A stretch of 6,302 bases of DNA from Flavipsychrobacter sp. (GTDB lineage: Bacteria; Bacteroidota; Bacteroidia; Chitinophagales; Chitinophagaceae): contig JAJNBR010000173.1 of NCBI GenBank assembly GCA_021156265.1, positions 1 through 6,302 on the forward strand, in the 5' to 3' direction. This document shows, in pieces, positions 1 to 6,302 of the stretch (position 1 is the first letter of the stretch; each line of letters starts with the position of its first letter). Position numbers and translations under genes: made by a program. The notes below the pieces were generated by a model. The model made no database searches, was not told the DNA's origin, and saw only the letters and a list, made by a program, of their open reading frames with translations.

Positions 1-1694
1 GTCTCAACCCGCTGAACCTGTTTAGAAAAATTCATCAGACACAATAGATGTTGGCCAACCGCAGAACGCTTCAATATAATAGTCGCTGCTTCTTTATCAG
101 CTCGTGCGTCAACACTGTTTCTCTCCAAACTGGCGAGCACAGGGTTTGTTTTCCTAAGTCCTATCAGGGACTTATAATATTTGAACATTGTCGCGTGTGG
201 TTCCTGCTCGCGCAATCGCCACTGAAGCTTCGAGCGATTAAAGGTCTCTTCTGACTGCGGATCAGGCGCCTCTCCCAACGCGTGGAATTCGCTAAACTCC
301 GCTTTGCGCCCTTTGCGAACGGCTTCTACCAGTCCGGGATCGGTATGGCTCACAAAGTATAAGAACGGGTTTGGCTCGCTGTATTCCTCTCCCATAAATA
401 ACATAGGAATAAATGGGCTTACCATAACAGCAGCAGCCATCAGCTTTCTCATTTCAAAACTTACCAGTTCGCTCGTGCGCTCACCCAGCATCCGGTTACC
501 TACCTGGTCATGGTTCTGTGAAAATACGATGAACTGCTTGCCGGGATTTTTGTCTGTCTTATTGCCAAATGTTCTTTTGCGGTGACTTGAATAAATGCCA
601 TCGTACACATAGGCATCATTGTAGGCTTTTGCCAAATGTTCCAGCCCTTCAAAGTCAGCGTAATAACCATGACGCTCCTGTCCCGCAGCTACGCGCAGGC
701 TATGGTGAAATTCATCTATCCACTGTGCATCCATGCCGTACCCGCCTTCCTCAACCGGTGTGATAAGACGAGTATCATTCAGGTCGCTTTCAACGATCAG
801 GTAATGCTTTCGCCCTGTCTGGACCATTAGTTTGTCTACATACTGCCGTATTTCTTCCAAAATATGGGTGGGACTAAAATCTTTAATGGCATGAACGGCA
901 TCCATTCTGAGTGCATCAATGTGAAAATCGCGAAACCACATCAACACATTCTCTATGAAATAATGACGCACGCCATCGCACCAAGCATCGTCGAAGTTTA
1001 CCGCGCTGCCCCAGGGCGTGTGGTATTTGTTTGTAAAATAAGGCCCAAACGCAGAAAGGTAATTTCCTTCCGGCCCCAGGTGATTGTAGACAACATCGAG
1101 TATCACCGCCAGTCCTTTTTCGTGACAAGCGTTTACAAGCTTTTTCAAACCGTCAGGCCCGCCGTAAGAATTTTGTACTGCGAAGGGATAAACACCATCG
1201 TAACCCCAGTTGCGGGTGCCGGGAAATTGTGCTACGGGCATTATCTCAATAGCAGTTATTCCCAGGTCGACCAGGTAGTCCAGTTTTTGTTTTATCCCTT
1301 CGAAGGTTCCTTGTGATGAAAAGGTACCGGTATGCAGTTCGTAAATAATGTATTGTTTAAGCGGTATGTTCTTCCACTCGCTGTCCGTCCAGTTGAAGCT
1401 AGAGACGTCAATTGCTTCCGATGATCCATGTGGCCCATCTGGTTGAGAGGCCGAAGCCGGATCAGGTAGCGGCTGTTCACCATCTACCGATAATCTGTAC
1501 CTTTCGCCTTGTTTGATCTTGCCTGTAGTTATATGCCAATACCCGTATTCCTGCCGATTAAGTTCGATACGCTCACCTTGATCTAGTATTAATTCAACCT
1601 TTTGCTTTTCAGGCGCCCACATCCTAACCGATGCTTCGCCGTTTTCAATGAAGCTGACCCCGATGCCGCGCTTAAGAACGTCGATCTGTTCCAT
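1..1694 (-). CDS. treZ: Malto-oligosyltrehalose trehalohydrolase (TreZ), 3' end cut by window edge
   Basis: A cytoplasmic GH13-family enzyme that hydrolyses the alpha-1,4 bond next to the terminal trehalose unit of malto-oligosyltrehalose, releasing free trehalose. I translated the minus strand from ATG at 1694-1692; it stays open for 564 codons to the left edge, so only a short C-terminal piece is missing by comparison with usual family lengths near 600. Residues 1-100 form a short CBM48-like beta domain (VRMWAP at 24-29). The catalytic barrel spans about 112-480, with region I DVVYNH at 200-205, the nucleophile Asp265 in LRMDAVHA, the acid/base Glu302 in VESD, and the transition-state Asp396 in NHDQVGN. 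The C-terminal beta domain starts near 500. No signal peptide is seen. The start lies one base after the glgX stop, with a weak purine-rich AAAGAAG just upstream inside glgX, suggesting translational coupling. The alternative, a GlgB-type branching enzyme, fits less well: the LRMDAVHAI, ESDLND and NHDQVGNR signatures are those of TreZ. Confidence 0.95.
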   Translation of the reverse strand, partial: MEQIDVLKRGIGVSFIENGEASVRMWAPEKQKVELILDQGERIELNRQEYGYWHITTGKIKQGERYRLSVDGEQPLPDPASASQPDGPHGSSEAIDVSSFNWTDSEWKNIPLKQYIIYELHTGTFSSQGTFEGIKQKLDYLVDLGITAIEIMPVAQFPGTRNWGYDGVYPFAVQNSYGGPDGLKKLVNACHEKGLAVILDVVYNHLGPEGNYLSAFGPYFTNKYHTPWGSAVNFDDAWCDGVRHYFIENVLMWFRDFHIDALRMDAVHAIKDFSPTHILEEIRQYVDKLMVQTGRKHYLIVESDLNDTRLITPVEEGGYGMDAQWIDEFHHSLRVAAGQERHGYYADFEGLEHLAKAYNDAYVYDGIYSSHRKRTFGNKTDKNPGKQFIVFSQNHDQVGNRMLGERTSELVSFEMRKLMAAAVMVSPFIPMLFMGEEYSEPNPFLYFVSHTDPGLVEAVRKGRKAEFSEFHALGEAPDPQSEETFNRSKLQWRLREQEPHATMFKYYKSLIGLRKTNPVLASLERNSVDARADKEAATIILKRSAVGQHLLCLMNFSKQVQRVE

Positions 1695-1695
1695 A

Positions 1696-3819
1696 TCACT
1701 TCTTTGGATTGACGAGTACAACAACTGACCTGCTCTTTACCAGCACTACTTCTTCCGCCTTATAACTGGCGCCCTCGCCAATAGACCCTGTGCTTGTATC
1801 CAGTAACATGGCCCAATCGTCCCCGTATTTACTTTCGGGCAACCGGTATTCAATAGAACCATGGTGGGCATTGAAAATTATGTAGAAATTGTCATCCACA
1901 ATTCGTTCACCATTAGGATCGAGTGCGTGTATGCCCTGACCATTCAGGTAGACGGCCAGCGACTTGGCATACCAGTTATTCCAGTGTTCATCGTTCATCT
2001 CGGTACCATCAGGAAGAAACCAGGCGATGTCTTCAACACCTACACCACGAATAGGGTAGCCCTGGAACCATCCACGGCGACAAAACACAGGATGCTCCTT
2101 AGCAAAATGGATCAACTTCTTTGTAAAATCAAGCAGCTCAGAATCAGCTTCAGCCCAATTGATCCATGATATTTCATTATCCTGGCAATAGGCATTGTTG
2201 TTGCCTCGCTGGCTGCGGCCTATTTCATCGCCTGCTGTTAACATCGGTACACCCTGAGACAAAAACAGCGTTGTCAAAAAATTTCGTTGCTGCTTTTTGC
2301 GCAGCTTATTGACCTTTTCTTCACCAGTCGGGCCTTCAACACTGCAATTCCACGAACGGTTGTGACTTTCTCCATCGTTATTGCCTTCCCCGTTAGCTTC
2401 ATTATGTTTACCGTTATAGGAAACCAGGTCCCGCAGCGTAAATCCATCGTGCGCCGTAATGAAATTGATACTGGATGTCGGCGTTCTATAGTCGCCTTTG
2501 TACAGATCAGAACTCCCGGTAAAACGTTCAGCAAATTCACCCAGCATACTATCAGCGCCGCGCCAGTAGTCACGGATACAATCACGGTACTTACCATTCC
2601 ATTCCGACCAACCATGCGGAAAGTTGCCTACCTGGTAACCACCTTCACCAATATCCCATGGTTCCGCTATCAGTTTTACTTGCGAGATAACCGGGTCCTG
2701 GTAGATGATATCGAAAAAAGAGCTCAGCCGGTCTACATCGTGCAGCTCGCGGGCCAGTGCCGATGCCAGGTCGAACCTGAAACCATCAACGTGCATCTCG
2801 AGTATCCAGTAGCGAAGGCTATCCATAATAAGCCGCAGCACATTGGGCAGCATGGCATTGAGCGTATTGCCCGTGCCTGTAAAATCCATATAGTACCGCT
2901 TATCATCTGTAAGCCTGTAGTATGACGCATTATCTATACCACGGAACGATACGGTCGGTCCCATATGGTTACCCTCACCGGTATGGTTGTACACCACATC
3001 AAGTATCACCTCGATACCCGCTTTGTGCAGTTGCTTTACCATATTCTTGAACTCTACCACTTGCTCGCCCAGTATACCGCTACTGGAGTAGCGAACATCC
3101 GGCGCGTAGTAGCCCAGCGTGTTGTATCCCCAGTAATTGGTGAGTCCTCTTTCAACCAGGTGCCTGTCGGTAAGGAAGTGGTGAACCGGCATCAGCTCGA
3201 TCGCCGTGATCCCGAGATCTTTAAGATACTGGATAACAACCGGGTGCGCCAATGCAGCATACTTACCCCTGATCTCCTCGGGGATATCCGGGTGCATCTG
3301 GGTAAAACCTTTCACATGTGCCTCATAAATAACAGTTTGGTGAAACGGTATCTTGGGCGGCTTGTCGTCTTCCCAATCGAACGATGGATCGATGACCACA
3401 CATTTAGGCAAAAAAGGAGCGCTGTCTTGAGCGTTGAAGCTCACATCTTCGTCGGGATGCCCGGGTTGGTAGCCAAAAAGCGAGTCGTGCCAGTTGATAG
3501 TACCGGCAATAGCTTTAGCATTTGGGTCGATCAGCAGTTTGTTGACATTGAACCTGTGGCCATTGTGCGGTTCGTAGGGACCTGAAACCCGGAAACCATA
3601 TAGTTGGCCGGGACTGATTCCCGGAAGGTATACATGCCAGATGTCACCGGTCCTTTCTGTCATTTTGACCTTTATCGATTCCATCTCATCCTTGATATCG
3701 TTGAAAAGGCATAGCTCTACACCTGTGGCATATTGAGAGTAAATAGCGAAATTGGTTCCTTTCCCGTCCCAGGTAGAACCTAATGGAAAGGGATTGCCGG
3801 TATACACTTTGGTATCCAT
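1696..3819 (-). CDS. glgX: Glycogen debranching enzyme GlgX/TreX (isoamylase type, GH13)
   Basis: A complete 707-residue cytoplasmic debranching enzyme that hydrolyses alpha-1,6 branch points of glycogen or limit dextrins to give linear malto-oligosaccharides. The N-terminal CBM48 domain covers about residues 8-150 and opens with PFPLGSTWDGKGTNFAIYS, typical of the family. The catalytic barrel covers about 160-575, with region I DVVYNH at 274-279, nucleophile Asp350 in GFRFDLA, acid/base Glu386 in AEPWD and Asp458 in TAHD. The family signatures NEANGEGNNDG (473-483) and YCQDNEISWINW (544-555) are present, and a C-terminal beta domain ends at NPKK. Length matches GlgX/TreX proteins (about 650-720). 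The ATG at 3819 is preceded in frame by a TGA at 3825-3823, which fixes it as the first usable ATG; no good Shine-Dalgarno is seen (AAGG is 13 bases away). It is followed after one base by treZ, so the trehalose pathway role (treX) is likely. Whether it prefers glycogen turnover or trehalose synthesis cannot be read from sequence. Confidence 0.96.
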   Translation of the reverse strand: MDTKVYTGNPFPLGSTWDGKGTNFAIYSQYATGVELCLFNDIKDEMESIKVKMTERTGDIWHVYLPGISPGQLYGFRVSGPYEPHNGHRFNVNKLLIDPNAKAIAGTINWHDSLFGYQPGHPDEDVSFNAQDSAPFLPKCVVIDPSFDWEDDKPPKIPFHQTVIYEAHVKGFTQMHPDIPEEIRGKYAALAHPVVIQYLKDLGITAIELMPVHHFLTDRHLVERGLTNYWGYNTLGYYAPDVRYSSSGILGEQVVEFKNMVKQLHKAGIEVILDVVYNHTGEGNHMGPTVSFRGIDNASYYRLTDDKRYYMDFTGTGNTLNAMLPNVLRLIMDSLRYWILEMHVDGFRFDLASALARELHDVDRLSSFFDIIYQDPVISQVKLIAEPWDIGEGGYQVGNFPHGWSEWNGKYRDCIRDYWRGADSMLGEFAERFTGSSDLYKGDYRTPTSSINFITAHDGFTLRDLVSYNGKHNEANGEGNNDGESHNRSWNCSVEGPTGEEKVNKLRKKQQRNFLTTLFLSQGVPMLTAGDEIGRSQRGNNNAYCQDNEISWINWAEADSELLDFTKKLIHFAKEHPVFCRRGWFQGYPIRGVGVEDIAWFLPDGTEMNDEHWNNWYAKSLAVYLNGQGIHALDPNGERIVDDNFYIIFNAHHGSIEYRLPESKYGDDWAMLLDTSTGSIGEGASYKAEEVVLVKSRSVVVLVNPKK

Positions 3820-3928
3820 ATATCAGTTACAGCCTTGAATAGTAATTTAATAGATAACGTGTACCCATCTGTCGAACTGTAATAAGAAGTATGCCATGAT
3901 TTTAAGGCTTAACACAGCAGCTATAGGG

Positions 3929-3951
3929 AACAAATGTTACAGCCATTTGTT
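3929..3951. promoter_or_regulatory. Perfect 8+8-bp inverted repeat, candidate operator
   Basis: The arms AACAAATG (3929-3936) and CATTTGTT (3944-3951) are exact reverse complements separated by 7 bases. The centre lies about 120 bases upstream of the glgX start. The symmetry and spacing fit a dimeric repressor or activator site. A transcript hairpin is also possible, but no T-run follows on the minus strand, so it is a poor terminator. The regulator is unknown. Confidence 0.4.
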
Positions 3952-4092
3952 GTCGCCTGGAACACAAAAACATAACTGATTGATACACAATACCACGGTT
4001 TGTTGTCACAGCACGGTTGACTGTTGATGGTACTTAGCCATAACCCTTGCCATTACTGCATTTGCGCGCGAAATTGTTACAGTTTGTTGTCG
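3935..4092. repeat. Short dispersed direct repeats TGTTACAG and TTTGTTGTC
   Basis: On the plus strand TTTGTTGTC occurs at 3946-3954, 3999-4007 and 4083-4091. TGTTACAG occurs at 3935-3942 and 4075-4082, three and zero bases before the first and third TTTGTTGTC. The related word GTTACAGCC occurs at 3936-3944 and again at 3826-3834, just before the glgX start. CACGGTT is also duplicated at 3994-4000 and 4012-4018. The order suggests either repeated protein-binding sites or a decayed internal duplication. The first repeat unit overlaps the palindrome at 3929-3951. Confidence 0.45.
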
Positions 4093-4186
4093 AAAATAAA
4101 CCACTTGTCTTACCGGCACTACCGGCCGGGCGATCAGTAGTAAAGAAAATTGACGATAGGAGATCATGGCCAAATATTTATTATAG

Positions 4187-4194
4187 CAAATATA
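4187..4194 (-). promoter_or_regulatory. Possible Bacteroidota -7 box (TATATTTG)
   Basis: Read on the minus strand, this 8-mer matches the Bacteroidota -7 consensus TAnnTTTG exactly. No TTG or TTTG is found 17-23 bases upstream, where the -33 box should be. The site lies about 370 bases before the glgX start in a very AT-rich stretch where such a match can arise by chance, so this is only a weak candidate for the glgX-treZ promoter. Confidence 0.15.
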
Positions 4195-4216
4195 CGTATT
4201 TTTTATCGAATTTACG

Positions 4217-6302
4217 TTACTTCACTCTGACCCTTATCCCCTCAGTATGGCTGCTGAACTCCGGCGCATACATACATTGGATAGTGGTAATGCCATTGGA
4301 AAAATCACCTTTGTTGGTCACGAACATAGGATATTCGAACACGTATTTACCCCGGCGCAACTGGCTGAAGAAGAAATTGGTAGATACGTCTTTTGTAGCC
4401 TCGTAGTAGCCCAGGCCTCCCTGCCATTTGTGCCCGCTCAGTACATTCACCGGCTCGAAGGCTGCGGCGCGCATGTCTTTCAGGTGTACATATTCCATAT
4501 CCCTGTCCACGATGATCTCGATGCGGGCTTTTATCTTGTCACCGACACTGAGCACGTTTTGCGCGGTAATGGGTTCGAGCTGCAGACCGCGGTCGGTATT
4601 ACGTTCTATGAACAATTGCTTTTTGACGGTGAGCGGTGTAGCAGCAGCGCTTATCTTGTCCATGTCCTCGAAATACTGCCAGTACACGGCTCCCCATGAG
4701 GTACTGCTACTATTATCTTGTACAGATAATTTTACGTCGCCCATATCGGGTTTGATATCGCTGCCGGTCCAGGAGGTTTTGAAATAGCCCGTACCTTTTT
4801 GTGTATTCAGCTCCGTGCTGCGGATGGTAGTATTTCCCAACTGTATAGTAACCGTTGGCTCGCTGGTAAGCCAGTTGCTGCCGCTGAGCAATAAGGCATA
4901 GCAGGCATCGGCAGTGGCTTTAGTAGTGTGCCAGTTCTGTGTTTGCTTTTGTTTCAGCAACCATACTTTCATGCGGTCAATGTCGGCGCTGCCTTTGTCT
5001 ATTTCAGTAAATGCCTCGATCAACAGGGCCTGTGTTTCAATAGGCGCTTCGTACCACCAGTAGCTATAACCGCGGGGTATCCAGTACATGCCCATTTCTT
5101 CTTTGGTGATGGCTGTTTCGCGCAGGGAAGCAAGAATATTCTTTGCCGTTTGCGCATCCTTATAACGGTTCAGGGAAATCGCGGTCATTCCCTTAAGATA
5201 CGGGCCAAACTTAGGCCAGTATTTTACCGACTGCTGTTTATAATAGTCGAAAGCTGTTTGACTTGCAGCCGGTATTGCATCACTGAAGAAGCTGCGCATG
5301 TACAGGTATTGCACATGGTGGTAACCGATGTGTTGATCCCCGAGCTTAATCTTCTGCTTTTTAAGTTGGGCGTAATCCTCTGCCAGCTTTTTATCCAGGT
5401 AAGGCAGCGCCCGGCTAACGATACGCTGCATAGCACGGTTGTCGTCTACTCCGAGGTGTTTTAGCCTCGCTATACCCGTAACGATGTATTGGGTGATAAA
5501 GCGATCGGGGTACATGCCCTTGAACCAGGGGAATCCCCCTTCGGGCAGCAGCATATCTTCCAGCTTGTTGATGCTGGCATCGAGTGTGCGCGCCAGCTTA
5601 TGTGTTTCGAAGAGCAGGGCAATGCGGCGTTTTTGTTCCGATTCGTTTTTGGCTTCCATCACCCAGGGTGTTTCCTCGAGCAGGGCAGATTTCAGCTCCT
5701 GATTTTTCTCCAGGTTAGACATGAGCGCGGTTGTATCCAGTTCTTTCCAGCTTTTGAATATCTCTTCGATCTTAGGATTTTTCTTTACAATATGTGCAGC
5801 AAGCGCCGTTGCGTAATAGCGGTTGAATACCTGCTCGGCGCATTCATAAGGATACTCCATCAGGTAAGGCAGCGCCTGAACGGCATACCAGGCCGGGTTG
5901 CCAGTATACTCCAGCGCCAGCCTGTAGTGCGATAGTGTTTTGCTGGTATCCGCATGCTTCAGCTTATCAAAACTGAAAGTCTTTTCACCATTTCCATTGA
6001 GCCACAAAGGCAGCGTTTCCGTTACCAGCATGCGGTTGGTGAGTATAGGTAACATGTTCTCCTCACCATCGGTAAAGTTACCGGCACTGGCGCTGATGCG
6101 GAGAATGACCGGCTCGTACAGGCTTCCAGGCACGTGCACGGTCCAGTCTACTGAAGCGCTTTGACCTGCAGCGGCGCTGAAGTGTTTCGTTGCTTCTGTC
6201 AATCTAAATGGCAGCGCCAGTGGACGTAGTGTTTGCGCATCGAGTATCTGTAAAGTAGCAGTACCGCTCAACGCTTTATCCGACAGGTTGCTGATCTTGG
6301 AA
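4217..6302 (-). CDS. Alpha-2-macroglobulin family protein, C-terminal part, with thioester motif
   Basis: The C-terminal 694 residues of a bacterial alpha-2-macroglobulin (bMG). These are large periplasmic or lipid-anchored protease traps thought to protect the envelope from foreign proteases. The frame is open to the right edge (SKISNLSDKA precedes the TTG at 6271), so that TTG is not the true start and the N-terminal macroglobulin domains, signal peptide and bait region lie outside. Counting from the window edge, the first 100 residues look like a beta-sandwich macroglobulin domain. The thioester motif Cys-Ala-Glu-Gln is at residues 154-157 (bases 5842-5831), within YPYECAEQVFNRYYA. It sits at the start of a helical thioester domain running to about 480, which contains GGFPWFKGMYPDRFITQYI and YSYWWYEAPIETQALLIEAF. 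A terminal macroglobulin/receptor-like domain follows (LSVGDKIKARIEI, YVHLKDMRAAAFEP, GKYVFEYPMFVTNKGDF), ending in RVRVK and TAA. The Cys and Gln needed for an internal thioester are intact. No penicillin-binding protein gene follows immediately downstream, unlike the pbpC neighbour in enterobacteria. Confidence 0.93.
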   Translation of the reverse strand, partial: SKISNLSDKALSGTATLQILDAQTLRPLALPFRLTEATKHFSAAAGQSASVDWTVHVPGSLYEPVILRISASAGNFTDGEENMLPILTNRMLVTETLPLWLNGNGEKTFSFDKLKHADTSKTLSHYRLALEYTGNPAWYAVQALPYLMEYPYECAEQVFNRYYATALAAHIVKKNPKIEEIFKSWKELDTTALMSNLEKNQELKSALLEETPWVMEAKNESEQKRRIALLFETHKLARTLDASINKLEDMLLPEGGFPWFKGMYPDRFITQYIVTGIARLKHLGVDDNRAMQRIVSRALPYLDKKLAEDYAQLKKQKIKLGDQHIGYHHVQYLYMRSFFSDAIPAASQTAFDYYKQQSVKYWPKFGPYLKGMTAISLNRYKDAQTAKNILASLRETAITKEEMGMYWIPRGYSYWWYEAPIETQALLIEAFTEIDKGSADIDRMKVWLLKQKQTQNWHTTKATADACYALLLSGSNWLTSEPTVTIQLGNTTIRSTELNTQKGTGYFKTSWTGSDIKPDMGDVKLSVQDNSSSTSWGAVYWQYFEDMDKISAAATPLTVKKQLFIERNTDRGLQLEPITAQNVLSVGDKIKARIEIIVDRDMEYVHLKDMRAAAFEPVNVLSGHKWQGGLGYYEATKDVSTNFFFSQLRRGKYVFEYPMFVTNKGDFSNGITTIQCMYAPEFSSHTEGIRVRVK

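Larger units (their letters stand above)
3820..4216. other. 397-bp intergenic spacer upstream of glgX
   Basis: This spacer lies between the alpha-2-macroglobulin stop codon and the glgX start, both on the minus strand, so it should hold the end of one transcript and the promoter of the glgX-treZ operon. It is visibly AT-rich at the right end (about 4171-4216) and contains repeated short words and one clear palindrome, listed separately. I found no tRNA-like or rRNA-like segment, no strong GC hairpin followed by a T-run that would serve as a terminator for the upstream gene, and no convincing pair of Bacteroidota promoter boxes. The longest minus-strand reading frame inside it is only 53 codons. 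Confidence 0.8.

Noticed and set aside
864..1316. A 150-codon plus-strand frame opposite treZ, which might suggest that treZ is broken here.
   Set aside because: Direct translation of the minus strand shows treZ open without a stop or frameshift from 1694 to the window edge, with all catalytic motifs in one frame.
2287..3585. Two plus-strand reading frames of over 200 codons (2287-2925 and 2965-3585) opposite glgX.
   Set aside because: They lie wholly antisense to a gene with all family motifs intact, resemble no protein family and are typical mirror frames of codon-biased genes.
4006..4167. A 53-codon minus-strand reading frame inside the spacer, beginning MISYRQFSLLLIARPVV, arginine-rich towards its middle and end.
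   Set aside because: It has no ribosome binding site, no recognisable domain and a length easily reached by chance. It also contains repeat words that look regulatory rather than coding. It would need conservation in relatives to be taken seriously.
3893..4170. Inverted 8-mers GCCATGAT (3893-3900) and ATCATGGC (4163-4170).
   Set aside because: They are over 260 bases apart with no extended pairing, which is consistent with chance.
4171..4204. AT-only hairpin (ATATTT 4174-4179 with AAATAT 4188-4193) followed on the plus strand by six T bases, resembling a terminator.
   Set aside because: The stem is short and has no GC pairs, and the T-run is on the strand opposite to both flanking genes, so it would not end either transcript.
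4047..4406. A 119-codon plus-strand frame running from the spacer into the 3' end of the alpha-2-macroglobulin gene.
   Set aside because: Most of it is antisense to a well-supported gene end, and the spacer part shows no start signal or known motif.

Overview
The window carries three protein-coding genes, all on the minus strand, so it reads from right to left. Protein sequence points to a member of the Bacteroidota, possibly of the Chitinophagaceae or a related group. The main reasons are the style of the alpha-2-macroglobulin C-terminus (including a YPYECAEQ thioester region), the lack of strong Shine-Dalgarno sequences, and the AT-rich spacer. The taxonomic call is inference, because no marker gene is present.

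Region by region: (1) 6302-4217 is the C-terminal 694 residues of a large alpha-2-macroglobulin family protein with an intact CxEQ thioester motif; its N-terminus lies beyond the right edge. (2) 4216-3820 is a 397-bp spacer with no convincing gene. It holds several short direct repeats (TTTGTTGTC three times, GTTACAG three times) and an 8+8-bp perfect palindrome that could be an operator. (3) 3819-1696 is a complete glycogen debranching enzyme of the GlgX/TreX type. (4) 1694-1 is malto-oligosyltrehalose trehalohydrolase (TreZ). It is open through its visible 564 codons and is cut only by the left edge.

glgX/treX and treZ are separated by one base and almost certainly form one translationally coupled operon. 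Together they cover two of the three steps of the TreX-TreY-TreZ route. The debranching enzyme releases linear malto-oligosaccharides from glycogen, TreY (not seen here, expected further left or elsewhere) converts the reducing end to a trehalose linkage, and TreZ cuts off free trehalose. All catalytic residues expected in both GH13 enzymes are visible. The alpha-2-macroglobulin gene is a separate envelope-defence function and probably a separate transcription unit.

I see no RNA gene, mobile element, CRISPR array or evident novel system. The most open question in the window is the regulatory content of the 397-bp spacer.
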